From assembly GCF_000018285.1 (NCBI RefSeq), contig NC_009901.1, forward strand, positions 2,293,001 to 2,357,000: a stretch of DNA of 64,000 nucleotides. The letters run 5' to 3'. The stretch comes from Shewanella pealeana ATCC 700345. GTDB lineage: Bacteria; Pseudomonadota; Gammaproteobacteria; Enterobacterales; Shewanellaceae. The notes below the pieces were generated by a model. That model was not told the DNA's origin. It was given only the letters and a program-made list of their open reading frames with translations, and ran no database searches. Made by a program: the position numbers and the translations under genes. Positions 23,639 to 33,596 of the stretch are shown piece after piece. Within the stretch, counting starts at the first letter, position 1. Each line of letters begins with the position of its first letter.

Positions 23639-23857
23639 ATGATTGTTCAATTTTCTGCTGGAAAACTCATTGTTACTCCATTTGAAGTACAGGTACGTCT
23701 GGATAATGGTTGCCAATTATATGCCATGGTAGATGACATCAAGTTTCATCTAGATGCGCTTATGTTAGTGGCCGATGCTGGCGCAGTGCGCTGGAATATT
23801 AGGCTCGACTCGATAGAGCAGTTACAAGATATCAAAGATGAACTGGGTATTGCTTAA
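23639..23857 (+). CDS. Small conserved protein (DUF3389-like)
   Basis: 72 residues, ATG at 23639 shortly after the slyD terminator. The pattern IVQFSAGKLIVTPFEVQVRL, then VDDIKFHLDALMLVADAGAV and WNIRLDSIEQLQDI, looks like the short DUF3389 proteins of Shewanella and Vibrio. No signal or membrane segment is present. Function unknown. Confidence 0.65.
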   Translation: MIVQFSAGKLIVTPFEVQVRLDNGCQLYAMVDDIKFHLDALMLVADAGAVRWNIRLDSIEQLQDIKDELGIA

Positions 23858-23969
23858 ATAGCGGCTCTTATCCTAAACATTGCAGCTAGTACTGCTTTCT
23901 CATCATGTGACAAATTTCAATTGGCTATTATTTCAGCTTTTGTGACAATACTAAATATAAAGGAACTTT

Positions 23970-24650
23970 ATGTCTGCCATTCAATTAGAACGTATTACCA
24001 TTGAGCCCACTCAAGAGGCTAAAGCCTGTGTTATTTGGCTTCATGGTCTAGGTGACTCCGGCGCAGGCTTTGCTCCTGTAGTGCCAGCATTAGGCTTAGG
24101 TTCAGATCATGGCATCCGCTTTATATTCCCTCATGCGCCAGAGCAAGCGGTGACCATTAATGGTGGCTATGTCATGCGTGCTTGGTACGACATCAAGAGT
24201 ATGGATCTACATGATCGAGCAGACAAAAAAGGTGTAGAGCAGAGCGAGAAGCAGATCATCGCACTGATTGAAGAGCAAGTAGCGCTTGGGATCCCAACAG
24301 AAAATATCGTATTAGCAGGTTTTAGCCAAGGTGGTGTGATGAGCCTCTATACTGGGCTTAGACTGCCATACAAACTTGCAGGGATCATGGCGCTGTCTTG
24401 TTACCTTCCAAGCGGTGACTCATTACCTAATGGGCTTTCAGATGTGAATCGTGACACGCCGATTTTACAGCATCACGGCATTGATGATGATGTAGTTCCG
24501 GTTGATGCAGGTAAAATGGCTTACGAGTTACTGCAAGGCGCAGGGTTTAATACCCAATGGAAAACTTACAATATGCCTCACAGTGTTTTGCCTCAGCAGC
24601 TACAAGATATCTCTGCTTGGTTACAGCAAGTACTGGCAAACGGTAAGTAG
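23970..24650 (+). CDS. Alpha/beta-hydrolase, carboxylesterase/thioesterase family
   Basis: 226 residues after AAAGGAAC. Fold signatures: WLHGLGDSGAGFAPVVP (oxyanion loop), LAGFSQGGVMSLYTGL (nucleophile Ser), HHGIDDDVVPVDAG (acid) and MPHSVLPQQL (His). It matches Abhydrolase_2 carboxylesterases such as Pseudomonas EstB and acyl-protein thioesterases. Cytoplasmic. Physiological substrate unknown. Confidence 0.9.
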   Translation: MSAIQLERITIEPTQEAKACVIWLHGLGDSGAGFAPVVPALGLGSDHGIRFIFPHAPEQAVTINGGYVMRAWYDIKSMDLHDRADKKGVEQSEKQIIALIEEQVALGIPTENIVLAGFSQGGVMSLYTGLRLPYKLAGIMALSCYLPSGDSLPNGLSDVNRDTPILQHHGIDDDVVPVDAGKMAYELLQGAGFNTQWKTYNMPHSVLPQQLQDISAWLQQVLANGK

Positions 24651-25020
24651 AGACTGTTTGCTTGTTTTTTGAACAGGCAAGGGCATTGATTTTTTGCCTC
24701 GCTTGTTCTCAATTGAGGATAATCCGTTAGCTATCGTTACAGATATAAGCTAATGTTTTGGCGGTTATTATTTTGAATTCCGCTCTGGAATTCATAACTC
24801 TTTTTTATTTTTATTACTTTTTACTCCCATCTTGTTTTTTCTTGTGAATTATCTGTTGCGTAAATATCAATCAAAAGAGCTGCTTGAGTTGTCATCCGCA
24901 ACAAAAGCGCCACAAATCATGTATATGATTTGCTAAGATGGGGCGCGGCTAAAGCAAGTTATGCTTTTGCTAGATAACGAAAAGTTACAGCATATTAAAA
25001 TAATCAAGGGGTTGATTGTA
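24651..25020. other. Intergenic leader of the 5'-nucleotidase gene
   Basis: 370 bp without a supported gene. GAATTCCgctctGGAATTC near 24774 is a small hairpin. A frame from 24961 joins the nucleotidase but lacks a start signal compared with ATG 25021. Nothing else is seen. Confidence 0.5.
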
Positions 25021-26739
25021 ATGAATAAGATTTTACTAAAAGGACTCGTCACTACGGCTGTTGTCACTGCATTAACGGCTTGTGGTAGCGATAATAATGA
25101 TAGTGATGGTTCTATAAGCACATTACCTATGACATGTGTTGAAGCGGGTGATGCTTGTACTAAGTTTACTGTATTACACACTAATGATAACCATGGCCGT
25201 TTTTTTGAAAACAAATATGGCGAATACGGCATGGCAGCTCGTAAGACACTGATCGAACAGATCCGTGCTGAAGTTGAAGCAAATGGTGGCGAGTCAATCT
25301 TACTGTCTGGCGGTGATGTTAACACTGGCGTTCCAGAATCTGATTTACAAGATGCGCGTCCAGATTTTATTGGTATGAATTTGATTGGTTATGATGCTAT
25401 GGCTGTCGGTAATCATGAATTTGATAATCCCTTATCAATAGTTAATATGCAGCGCGAACTTGCCGAATTCCCAATGCTAGCTGCAAACATATATGACAAG
25501 GTATCCGGTGAGCGCTATTTTGATGCCTATAAAGTGTTTGATGTTAATGGGATCCGTATTGCAGTTGTCGGTTTAACAACTGAAGATACAGCTAAGATTG
25601 CTAACCCAGAGTTTGTAAGTGGGCTTGAGTTTACCGATCCAAAAGAAGAGTTGAAGAAGGTAATTAAAGAGATCAATGATGCTGATAAAGCTGACTTGAT
25701 TTTCGCAACGACCCATATGGGGCACTACGCTGATGGTGCTAACGGAAATAATGCGCCAGGTGATGTTGCACTTGCTCGTGCAATGGCAGCGGGAGAGTTA
25801 GCAGCCGTCATTGGTGGACACTCGCAAAACCCTGTATGTATGGAAGGGAATGAATACGATTCAGAGTTTACTCCCGGTGGTGAATGTAAGCCAGATGTTC
25901 AGAACGGTACATTTATCATGCAAGCTCATGAGTGGGGTAAGTATGTTGGTCAAGCGAACTTTGAATACTTCAATGATAATCTACACCTAGCGAGTTACAA
26001 GCTGATCCCTGTAAACCTAAAAGAGAAGAACGAAGCGGGCGAACGTGTATTAATCGGTGAACCTATCAAACCAGATGCAACTGTGCTGGAAATTTTGCAG
26101 CAGTATCAAGATAAAGGGCAGGAAGGACTATCTGAAGTTATCGGTACAACAGATGGAAAACTTGAAGGAGATCGTGGTGTTGTACGTACTCAGCAAACAA
26201 ATTTAGGTCGACTGATTGCTGAAGCACAGCGTAGTAAAGTGGATGCTGACTTTGCGGTAATGAATTCAGGTGGGGTACGTGATTCTATCGAAGCCGGTGA
26301 GATCACCTATAAAGATGTTCTTACTGTTCAGCCATTTGGCAACTCCATTACTAAGAGTACATTGAGTGGGGCTGAAATTACAGACTACCTGAACGTCGTT
26401 GCGACTGTAGATATCGGTGTTGAGGGCTCTGGTGCATACCCACAGCTTGCGGGTATTAAGATGGAAGTTGATTGTGAAGCGACAACAGTTGTTATCAACG
26501 ACATAAATGGTAAAGGTTATGATGCTGACACAATGTACAGCTTTACTGTTCCTAGTTACAACGCCGCTGGCGGCGATGGCTACCCAGTACTGACTCCTGT
26601 AATGACAGGATATGTGGACGCAGAAGTAATGTATACCTTCATCAAAGACATTGGTGATATCAAGATCGCAGAATTCGCACCAGTAGCAGGTGATGTGCAA
26701 TTCCTAAACAGTAAGAGCACTATGGCTTGTCAGCTATAA
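25021..26739 (+). CDS. Lipoprotein 5'-nucleotidase / 2',3'-cyclic phosphodiesterase family
   Basis: 572 residues from ATG 25021, preceded by AAGGGG. A lipoprotein signal peptide ends in the lipobox LTAC-G, so the protein is membrane-anchored. The N-terminal metallophosphatase domain has HTNDNHGRF, GGDVNTG, VGNHEFDNP and a GGHSQNP-like site that bind two metals. The C-terminal 5_nucleotid_C domain has VMNSGGVRDSIEAGEITY and YNAAGGDGYPVL. Such proteins dephosphorylate extracellular nucleotides for purine and phosphate scavenging. Monocistronic, with its own terminator. Confidence 0.92.
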   Translation: MNKILLKGLVTTAVVTALTACGSDNNDSDGSISTLPMTCVEAGDACTKFTVLHTNDNHGRFFENKYGEYGMAARKTLIEQIRAEVEANGGESILLSGGDVNTGVPESDLQDARPDFIGMNLIGYDAMAVGNHEFDNPLSIVNMQRELAEFPMLAANIYDKVSGERYFDAYKVFDVNGIRIAVVGLTTEDTAKIANPEFVSGLEFTDPKEELKKVIKEINDADKADLIFATTHMGHYADGANGNNAPGDVALARAMAAGELAAVIGGHSQNPVCMEGNEYDSEFTPGGECKPDVQNGTFIMQAHEWGKYVGQANFEYFNDNLHLASYKLIPVNLKEKNEAGERVLIGEPIKPDATVLEILQQYQDKGQEGLSEVIGTTDGKLEGDRGVVRTQQTNLGRLIAEAQRSKVDADFAVMNSGGVRDSIEAGEITYKDVLTVQPFGNSITKSTLSGAEITDYLNVVATVDIGVEGSGAYPQLAGIKMEVDCEATTVVINDINGKGYDADTMYSFTVPSYNAAGGDGYPVLTPVMTGYVDAEVMYTFIKDIGDIKIAEFAPVAGDVQFLNSKSTMACQL

Positions 26740-26756
26740 TTAACTAAGTTAATCCG

Positions 26757-26784
26757 GAAAAGCAGCCTTGTGGCTGCTTTTTTT
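26757..26784 (+). terminator. Rho-independent terminator
   Basis: AAAAGCAGCC-ttgt-GGCTGCTTTT followed by T-run, just after the 5'-nucleotidase gene. Confidence 0.92.
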
Positions 26785-26843
26785 ATATTTTTCACATACA
26801 GCGAATTTAAGGCTTAAGCTCATTCAAAAATTTTTTTCAATAA

Positions 26844-26874
26844 CCCTTGAAAACAAAATAAACGGCTACATATA
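26844..26874 (+). promoter_or_regulatory. Probable sigma-32 heat-shock promoter of ibpA
   Basis: CCCTTGAAA (26844-26852) is a near-perfect heat-shock -35 element, followed after about 12 bases by GCTACATATA, a weaker match to the -10 element. It lies about 160 bp before the start codon, leaving room for a long structured leader. Confidence 0.55.
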
Positions 26875-26889
26875 TTGAATATGGGACGC

Positions 26890-27034
26890 TCGATGAGGTC
26901 CTTAGCTAACAATATCAACGGTGCCTTCGGGACCATTAAAGTTAGCGAATTACAAATGGTGCGGCATTTCTTCGCAGTTGCGATTGAGTCGGCCACATTA
27001 CTTTTACTATATTGCTTAAGACAAGGATATACCC
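26890..27034 (+). ncRNA. ROSE-like RNA thermometer in ibpA 5' UTR
   Basis: The last hairpin (27008-27031) pairs TATATTGCTT with AAGGATATA, sequestering the ribosome-binding site AAGGA three bases before the start region. The UUGCU strand opposite AGGA with an unpaired G is the hallmark of ROSE elements in small heat-shock genes. Upstream stems, such as GGTGCC-ttc-GGGACC near 26926, complete the long leader. Melting at high temperature would free translation. Confidence 0.75.
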
Positions 27035-27475
27035 ATGAGAAATTATGACCTAACACCACTATACCGTAGCGCTATTGGATTTGACCGTTTAGCACAACTT
27101 GCTGAGCATGCAGCGTCGAATAAAGGCAATTCTGGTTACCCTCCATACAACATCGAACTCATTAATGAACATCGCTACCGTATTACTATGGCCGTAGCTG
27201 GGTTTTCGATGGATGAATTGGATATCACTAGCGAAGGCGACAAGTTGTTAGTTAAAGGCACCAAAGTAGACTCAAGTGATGAGCGCAAATATCTCTATCA
27301 AGGGATTGCCGAGCGTGGATTTGAGCGTACTTTCCAGCTTGCGGACTACGTGACTGTGATTCGTGCGGATCTAGAGAATGGCTTGCTTAATATCGATCTG
27401 AAGCGAGAAATTCCAGAAGCGATGAAACCAAGAAAGATTGAAATTGGTAGCACAAGAATACTTGATGCAGAGTAA
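27035..27475 (+). CDS. ibpA: Small heat-shock protein (Hsp20/IbpA family)
   Basis: 146 residues. N-terminal arm [19 protein letters not shown] as in IbpA, then the alpha-crystallin domain (about 38-125; [52 protein letters not shown]). The C-terminal I-x-I/V-like motif is in PRKIEIGS. It binds unfolding proteins in the cytoplasm during heat shock. Dual control is indicated by a sigma-32-like promoter and a ROSE-type leader. Confidence 0.95.
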   Translation: MRNYDLTPLYRSAIGFDRLAQLAEHAASNKGNSGYPPYNIELINEHRYRITMAVAGFSMDELDITSEGDKLLVKGTKVDSSDERKYLYQGIAERGFERTFQLADYVTVIRADLENGLLNIDLKREIPEAMKPRKIEIGSTRILDAE

Positions 27476-27508
27476 TGCGAGCGTGAGTGAAGCATTAAAG
27501 TGAATTAA

Positions 27509-27533
27509 AAAAGGGAGCCTCTGCCTCCCTTTT
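27509..27533. terminator. Bidirectional terminator between ibpA and ilvH
   Basis: AAAAGGGAG-cctctg-CCTCCCTTTT with A-run on the left and T-run on the right, placed between convergent genes. Confidence 0.88.
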
Positions 27534-27554
27534 GCTATGTTATTGATTTAGCTA

Positions 27555-28049
27555 TTAAGCTTTCATTGCCTTTTCGCCACGAGCTAAACCGACCACGCCA
27601 GAGCGTGAAATCTCAATCACTTTGGTGACATCGGCTAGTGCCGCAATACAGGCATCGAGCTTCTCACTGGTACCTATTAACTGCACCGTATACAGGCTCT
27701 GAGTTACATCTACTATCTGGCCACGGAAAATATCGGCTAGGCGTTTAACTTCTTCACGGTTTTCACCATGCGCCTTAACTTTAATTAAGGCGAGCTCTCG
27801 CTCAACATGGGACGACTCGGTGATATTAGATACCTTAAGTATGTCTATTAGCTTGTGTAGCTGTTTCTCGATCTGCTCAAGAATATACTCATCGGCATTA
27901 ACGGTAACCGTCAAACGAGATAGGGTTTTATCTTCTGTAGGCGCAACGGTTAAAGTCTCGATATTATAACCGCGCTGTGAAAACAGACCGACAACTCGTG
28001 AAAGGGCGCCGGGTTGGTTTTCAAGTAATACACATATAATACGACGCAT
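27555..28049 (-). CDS. ilvH: Acetolactate synthase small (regulatory) subunit
   Basis: 164 residues from ATG 28049, the IlvH length; upstream extension is inside ilvI. It starts RRIICVLLENQPGALSRVVG, the ACT domain, followed by FSQRGYNIETLTVAPTED; the C-terminal ALS_ss_C domain follows. It confers valine feedback control on acetohydroxyacid synthase. Its ATG overlaps the ilvI stop (TAATG), so translation is coupled. Confidence 0.97.
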   Translation of the reverse strand: MRRIICVLLENQPGALSRVVGLFSQRGYNIETLTVAPTEDKTLSRLTVTVNADEYILEQIEKQLHKLIDILKVSNITESSHVERELALIKVKAHGENREEVKRLADIFRGQIVDVTQSLYTVQLIGTSEKLDACIAALADVTKVIEISRSGVVGLARGEKAMKA

Positions 28050-29770
28050 TAGCTTTTCTCCGTTTTGCTTAGCCACATCTCATTCATCGCACCACCGCGG
28101 ATCTGCATCGGGTGAACGTGCTCGGTCTCATCGACGTGAATATCCATAAACACCAGCTTGTCTTTCATGCTAAGTGCTTTTTTAAGCCCCGCCTCTAATT
28201 CTGCTGGGTTGCTAATGGTCATGCCTACATGGCCATAAGCTTCAGAAATCTTGGCAAAATCAGGTACTGAATCCATATAAGACTGGGAGTGACGGCCGGC
28301 ATAAATCATGTCTTGCCACTGCTTTACCATTCCTAAGAAATGATTATTCAAGTTGACAATAATCACAGGAATATCGTACTGCAGCGCCGTTGAAAGCTCC
28401 TGAATATTCATTTGAATTGAGCCATCACCGGTTACACAGATGACCGTCTCATCGGGTTTTGCAAGCTTGACGCCTAACGCTGCAGGTAATCCAAAGCCCA
28501 TGGTGCCTAGACCACCAGAGTTGATCCAACGGCGTGGTTTATTGAACGGGTAATAGAGTGCAGCGAACATCTGGTGCTGACCCACATCGGATGCCACGTA
28601 GGCATCACCATTGGTGAGTTTATGTATGGCTTCTATGACCTGTTGTGGTTTAATTTTCTTGTCATTAGTGGAGTATTTTAGGCTATCAACGGCGCGCCAC
28701 TGGGCAATATCACTCCACCACTCATCATTTGCAGCAGGATCTGTGATGCCATAATCGTTTGCTTCAATCTGCTTAAGCATATCGTCTAAGATTTTTTCTG
28801 CAGAGCCAACAATTGGAATATCGACTCGAATCGTCTTTGAGATAGAAGAAGGGTCGATATCAATATGCAAGATTTTAGCGTTAGGGCAGTATTTGTCGAC
28901 ATTATTGGTAGTACGATCATCAAATCGTACGCCAATGCCGAAAATAAGGTCACTATTATGCATGGTCATGTTGGCTTCGTAGCAGCCATGCATGCCTAAC
29001 ATGCCAACACTGTTTTTGTGGGTGCCAGGAAAGGCGCCTAAGCCCATTAGTGTACTGACAACAGGGATCCCAAGCTTTTCAGATAGCGCTAAAATTTGTG
29101 CGTCGCAGCCTGATATAACCGCGCCACCACCGACATAAAGTACCGGCTTCTTTGCTTGTAACAGTGCCTGTAGACCGCGACGAACTTGGCCCTTATGGCC
29201 TGAAGTCGTCGGGTTATATGAGCGCATGCTGATATCTTCAGGATATTGGTAATCGTGTAATATCGCTGGGTTCATACAGTCTTTTGGCACATCGACAACA
29301 ACTGGCCCTGGTCGGCCACTCGAGGCGATATAGAAGGCTTTCTTGATGATGGCTGGAATATCTCTAGGATCTGTCACTAAGAAGCTGTGCTTAACGACGG
29401 GTCTAGAAATACCGATCATGTCGCATTCTTGGAATGCATCATTACCAATTAGATTGCTTGGAACCTGCCCTGAAATAACCACCAAAGGAATCGAGTCCAT
29501 ATAGGCAGTAGCGATACCTGTGATGGTATTAGTTGCACCGGGACCTGAGGTAACCAGTACAACACCTACTTCACCTGTCGCACGAGCGTAGCCATCGGCC
29601 ATGTGAACGGCGGCTTGTTCGTGACGGACTAGGATATGCTCGATCTTTGATTTTTCGTGTAGGGCATCATAGATATCCAGTACGGAACCGCCTGGATAGC
29701 CAAAAATATGTTTAACACCTTCATCGATAAGAGAACGGACAACCATGCTGGCGCCAGATAACTTCTCCAT
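28049..29770 (-). CDS. ilvI: Acetolactate synthase large (catalytic) subunit
   Basis: 573 residues. TPP enzyme with [19 protein letters not shown] (N domain), the catalytic Glu in [17 protein letters not shown], a central FAD/TPP middle domain, and the C-terminal TPP site [15 protein letters not shown] with [15 protein letters not shown]. It condenses pyruvate into acetolactate or with 2-ketobutyrate for branched-chain amino acids. First gene of ilvIH. Confidence 0.97.
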   Translation of the reverse strand: MEKLSGASMVVRSLIDEGVKHIFGYPGGSVLDIYDALHEKSKIEHILVRHEQAAVHMADGYARATGEVGVVLVTSGPGATNTITGIATAYMDSIPLVVISGQVPSNLIGNDAFQECDMIGISRPVVKHSFLVTDPRDIPAIIKKAFYIASSGRPGPVVVDVPKDCMNPAILHDYQYPEDISMRSYNPTTSGHKGQVRRGLQALLQAKKPVLYVGGGAVISGCDAQILALSEKLGIPVVSTLMGLGAFPGTHKNSVGMLGMHGCYEANMTMHNSDLIFGIGVRFDDRTTNNVDKYCPNAKILHIDIDPSSISKTIRVDIPIVGSAEKILDDMLKQIEANDYGITDPAANDEWWSDIAQWRAVDSLKYSTNDKKIKPQQVIEAIHKLTNGDAYVASDVGQHQMFAALYYPFNKPRRWINSGGLGTMGFGLPAALGVKLAKPDETVICVTGDGSIQMNIQELSTALQYDIPVIIVNLNNHFLGMVKQWQDMIYAGRHSQSYMDSVPDFAKISEAYGHVGMTISNPAELEAGLKKALSMKDKLVFMDIHVDETEHVHPMQIRGGAMNEMWLSKTEKS

Positions 29771-30130
29771 AGTACTTCCTCATAAGTTACCGCGACGGTA
29801 TGCAGTATCTTGATACAGCGACGGTAATCGCTCTAATAATTAAGCTCAGACGGTAATCTTTGCTCGCGAAATAGCCATATAATCTTGGTGAAGATTAAAG
29901 TGCAATCAAATTGCTCGGCAAGCACTCAAGATGAGTGTGTTTTCATCATATAAAACCCATGAGTTATTACAAGTAGTTATGAAGAAAAACCGTTCTGAAT
30001 GAAGAAAATTCATTATTGCTAACAAAATAGTGAGTAAATACAGTGAGGAATTAGCTAATGTACAACAACTTTATGACAAATAAGCAGGTGAAAGAGTGGC
30101 TTTAGATTGAAGAGCTAAGCTTTGTACTTT
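29771..30130 (-). promoter_or_regulatory. ilvIH leader region with three GACGGTA repeats
   Basis: GACGGTA occurs at 29794, 29820 and 29849, spaced 26 and 29 bp, directly upstream of ilvI. The first sits in the dyad TTACCGCGACGGTA. I see no leader peptide rich in Ile, Val or Leu, so attenuation of the classical type is not supported. The AT-rich part farther up could bind Lrp, as at ilvIH in E. coli, but that is inference. Confidence 0.35.
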
Positions 30131-31357
30131 CTATTGCTCTAGCGCCGCGGGCTCATGGCGACTTAAAAACTGGCACAAACCGACTAACAGTACAGCTGAA
30201 AGCATTAAAGCCGAAAAGGGTACTGCAGTTCCTGTATAAAACAGTGCCAACAAGGGGCCCGCTAATGCACCAAAACCAAAACGTAATGTGCCTATGACTG
30301 CGGTAGCGGTTCCCGTCTCTTTTTGAAACTTCATCAGTACAATGGCATCGGCATTGACTGACATAACGCCTAGACAGGCCATCAGCGGCAATAGCATGAT
30401 CACGGTAAAGTGGTAGCTCAATCCGAGTAGATTAACGCTCAGCAGTGCGATACCCGCGATTACTCCGAAGAAGGTTGAAACTTTAAGCATTCGCTTCGAG
30501 CCGTAGCGACCAACGATCTTACTGTTGACTACGTTGGCCAACATTAAGGCGCCAACATTGGTACTAAACAATATTGCAAATAGTGATTTGTCTAAGCCAA
30601 ACACTTCCATATAAACGAATGGCGAAGCCGTTAGATAACAGAAAAAGGCAAATGAGGTGAGTACGCCGCTGGCGATATTGAGCTTTACGCCTTTTTTTGT
30701 AAATACCGTCGCATAAGCGCCAAAAAATGACTGAGTACTTCGGCTGCTCTTGTCTATATCGCTAGGCATCTTAAGTTTAAGACCCACTAGCAGCAATAAA
30801 ATGAATGCGTAGAAAGCTAGGATAAAGAAGATAAGATGCCAGTCACCGAGCTCTAAAATTAGGCTGCCGATACTAGGGGCAATTAGCGGGGCGAGCATCA
30901 TGATCAGGCTGACATAAGACATGCCTTTAGCCGTGTTCTTTCCGTAAAGCTCTTTGATATAGCCAGGCACCACAACCGTTGCCGCAGCACCGATAAACGC
31001 CTGTAAAAAGCGGATGCTTAAGAATGCTTCAATAGTGGTGACAAAGGCGAGAGCGAGACTACAGAGCATAAATCCAGTTAAGCCCATAAGTACTAATCGC
31101 TTGCGGCCAAACCTATCGGCTAAGGGACCGAAGCAGAGCATACCTAATGCATAACCGCCTAAGTAAAGACTGAGTGATTGCTGTACTAAGGTGATATCTG
31201 TGTTGAAACTGGCTGCTAGCGTCGCCATAGCTGGCAGGTACATATCAATAGCAAGCGGTGTGATAGCGACAATGGCAGATAGCATGGGGATCAGCAAAGC
31301 TAAACTGACGCCAAATGCTTGCTTGTTAATTGCTTGACTATTGGATGAGTTGTTCAA
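30131..31357 (-). CDS. Bcr/CflA family MFS drug efflux transporter
   Basis: 408 residues with 12 predicted membrane helices. The family's early motif DMYLPAMATLAASF, then the MFS motif A GPLADRFGRKRLVLMG between helices 2 and 3, identify the Bcr/CflA group of proton-driven drug (and sulfonamide or bicyclomycin) exporters. The start at 31357 (GTG or TTG region) has AGG upstream. Single gene, substrate unknown. Confidence 0.9.
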   Translation of the reverse strand: MNNSSNSQAINKQAFGVSLALLIPMLSAIVAITPLAIDMYLPAMATLAASFNTDITLVQQSLSLYLGGYALGMLCFGPLADRFGRKRLVLMGLTGFMLCSLALAFVTTIEAFLSIRFLQAFIGAAATVVVPGYIKELYGKNTAKGMSYVSLIMMLAPLIAPSIGSLILELGDWHLIFFILAFYAFILLLLVGLKLKMPSDIDKSSRSTQSFFGAYATVFTKKGVKLNIASGVLTSFAFFCYLTASPFVYMEVFGLDKSLFAILFSTNVGALMLANVVNSKIVGRYGSKRMLKVSTFFGVIAGIALLSVNLLGLSYHFTVIMLLPLMACLGVMSVNADAIVLMKFQKETGTATAVIGTLRFGFGALAGPLLALFYTGTAVPFSALMLSAVLLVGLCQFLSRHEPAALEQ

Positions 31358-32152
31358 AAATACCTCAATAAAATATGACTAATCTACGAATTGAATCGAA
31401 CCTTTAGTTTACGCCATAGTAGAGCTACCGAATTATCGATTTAATAAGGTAACAGAGTTTGTAAGAGCTTAATGACGGCGTTGATAAAGAGTGTAACTTT
31501 TCTGATGGTGCTTACATTGCCGACCAAAAGGGAGAACCGCTTTGGCGAATGAAAGGAACCCTTTAAATACACTGAATATCTAGAGGGTCAGATGTAATTA
31601 TACTAGCGTTTTAAGCACAATAATCAATCCTAAGCAGACCTTATTTTACATCTGTAATAATTCAATTTGTAAGCAAAAGCGTCTTGAGCTTTTTTAAACT
31701 TGGTCTTTGCTGTATGTCATCTTCATGTCTTAACTCTTCCTGGTTTACTCATTTTAAAACGAGCTGTGAGCGCTGAACTCATGACACAGCTTTAACAGAC
31801 TTAAACAAAAGATGATTAAAGGGTATAAAAATGAACAAACAACTTAAGCGGCTTAGATTTAAATTCTAATGGCATCTTATACTAATTGGTATTAGATACA
31901 GCAGAGGTAAATCGCGCGCAGACTCAGTATATGTGTGACCAAGCTGCTGAATAGTTAACGGCTAAACCTTATTGGGACTAACCAAAGTGGGGTTATGGTT
32001 TATGTTTTTAGCCGCTTAGTACTACACTGTCGCGATAAAATATAATATTGCTGAAAATAAAAAACTCCATCACTTTTAAAGTCATGGAGTTTTCTATTTT
32101 CATCCTAGCTAAGCACTGAGGCTATCGCTGGGGTAGTCTTAATCGAATACGA
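31358..32152. other. Long intergenic region, no supported gene
   Basis: About 790 bp. The dyad-like tactaattggtatta near 31880 resembles short dispersed repeats with an attggtatta core; a related accaatcagta occurs at 34875 beside the IS. The stretch from 31961 includes ggactaaccaaagtggggtt, with no strong hairpin. No convincing small gene with a ribosome-binding site was found. Confidence 0.45.
32060..32094 (-). terminator. Rho-independent terminator
   Basis: AAAACTCCAT / ATGGAGTTTT stem with an interior loop and A/T tracts on both sides. It serves the leftward gene at 32153-32497. Confidence 0.8.
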
Positions 32153-32497
32153 TTAGAAACCGCGAGGTAGTTGACCCTTACCTGCTAGTTTTTCGCGCCA
32201 AAGCTCTTTTGGTGTTTTACCACCGCTTTTGGCTGCAGGCTTAGCTGCTTTCTTCGCTGGCGCTTTCTTAGCGGCAGGTTTAGCTGCAACAGCCTTTTTC
32301 TCGGCTTTAGCTTCAACTGGTGCACTTTCGCCCCCGAACTCGGCTAACATCGCTTCTAAATCACTAAAGCGTAAAGACTTACCGCCATCGATTTTGTACC
32401 AGCTACCTTTCTGTTCAATTTTAACAGCTTGGCCATCACGCTGAGTTAGCGCAGTCTCAAGTGTGCTGATAACTTCTTCTTTGGTCAGTTTTGACAT
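32153..32497 (-). CDS. Small protein with Ala/Lys/Pro-rich linker, unknown function
   Basis: 114 residues. Residues 1-55 are a compact domain (VISTLETALTQRDGQAVKIE, WYKIDGGKSLRFSDLEAML). Then comes a low-complexity basic linker built of AAKK, APAK and AAKPA units, like histone H1-type tails. The last 20 residues, TPKELWREKLAGKGQLPRGF, are well-formed and probably conserved. The basic linker suggests nucleic-acid contact, but no family is recognised. Confidence 0.7.
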   Translation of the reverse strand: MSKLTKEEVISTLETALTQRDGQAVKIEQKGSWYKIDGGKSLRFSDLEAMLAEFGGESAPVEAKAEKKAVAAKPAAKKAPAKKAAKPAAKSGGKTPKELWREKLAGKGQLPRGF

Positions 32498-32745
32498 AAT
32501 AATAACCTGTTTATTTTTGTGTGTACTTGAAGGTTTAAACTGATTTTATCGTTTAATGTACCGTAAAGTCCAATTTTAGCCATATATGGCTGTATTTCTA
32601 TGATGTTTTGAACACTTTAGCGTAAAAAGTGAGTTGAATCGGTGTGCTTTTTAAACGCTGCTTTAAAATTGCTCAGTTCTAGTTCAACTATTTATTTACA
32701 CTAACAATAGGTTAAAATACGATTTTTGCTACTCTCGGCGGACTT

Positions 32746-33498
32746 ATGACTCGGACCGAACTAAGCCAGTACTTGGCAAGCTTTTTACAGATTTCTAATT
32801 TTAAAGACTACGCGCCAAATGGTTTACAGATTGAAGGTAAGACAGAGATCAACACGATTGTGACAGGCGTTACCGCGTGTCAGGCATTAATCGATGCAGC
32901 AATCGAGCTTAACGCAGATGCAATTTTGGTGCATCACGGTTTCTTTTGGAAAAGTGAGCCAGAAATTATTGTAGGCATGAAACAGAAACGCATTAAAGCA
33001 CTGCTGATAAATGATATTAACTTATTTGGCTACCACTTGCCGTTAGATGCACACCCAGTCGTTGGTAATAACGCACAGTTAGCGAGCGTGTTAGGTATTA
33101 CTGAGCCTGAAGTGATAGAAAATGTGGCCCAAGGCTTGATGTGGCAAGGAAGACTCGCGCAGCCTTTAACTGCTCAAGCATTTAACGAATTAATCTCAGC
33201 TAAACTTAATCGTGCAAGTCAGCATTTAGGCGATAAGGATGCCATGGTCGGCACCGTTGCTTGGTGTACTGGTGGTGCCCAAGATTATATCGACGTTGCA
33301 GCAAGTATGGGACTCGATGCATTTATCAGTGGAGAGGTCTCTGAACGTACCTACCATTGTGCGGTAGAGCAGGGCATTCAGTATTACGCCGCAGGCCATC
33401 ACGCCACAGAGCTTTATGGTATTCAGGCATTAGGTGAGCATTTAGCCGATAAGTTTGGTGTAAAACATCATTTTGTCGATGTAGTAAATCCAGTTTAA
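32746..33498 (+). CDS. Nif3/YbgI-family dinuclear metal protein
   Basis: 250 residues, ATG after CGGCGGACTT. Metal-binding signatures: LVHHGFFWKSEPEI, HLPLDAHPVVGNNAQL and the late AAGHHATELYGIQAL. It belongs to the NIF3/DUF34 family (E. coli YbgI), toroidal hexamers with two metals per subunit and an unsettled biochemical role. Earlier annotations as GTP cyclohydrolase type 2 are doubtful. It ends in a strong terminator, right before the IS. Confidence 0.92.
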   Translation: MTRTELSQYLASFLQISNFKDYAPNGLQIEGKTEINTIVTGVTACQALIDAAIELNADAILVHHGFFWKSEPEIIVGMKQKRIKALLINDINLFGYHLPLDAHPVVGNNAQLASVLGITEPEVIENVAQGLMWQGRLAQPLTAQAFNELISAKLNRASQHLGDKDAMVGTVAWCTGGAQDYIDVAASMGLDAFISGEVSERTYHCAVEQGIQYYAAGHHATELYGIQALGEHLADKFGVKHHFVDVVNPV

Positions 33499-33516
33499 TC
33501 GCTCGTCTCAGCTCAT

Positions 33517-33548
33517 AAAAAAAGCCGCTTATCGAAGCGGCTTTTTTT
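33517..33548 (+). terminator. Rho-independent terminator
   Basis: AAAAAAGCCGCTT-atcg-AAGCGGCTTTTTT, symmetric, directly left of the IS insertion point. Confidence 0.93.
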
Positions 33549-33596
33549 GTTTGAGTGTCTTGTCCTGAAATGTGTTTACACATTTAGGACTTTATA

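Noticed and set aside
26266..26700. Long minus-strand frame opposite the 5'-nucleotidase
   Set aside because: Lies wholly within a well-supported gene; Cys/His-rich composition is a codon-complement effect.
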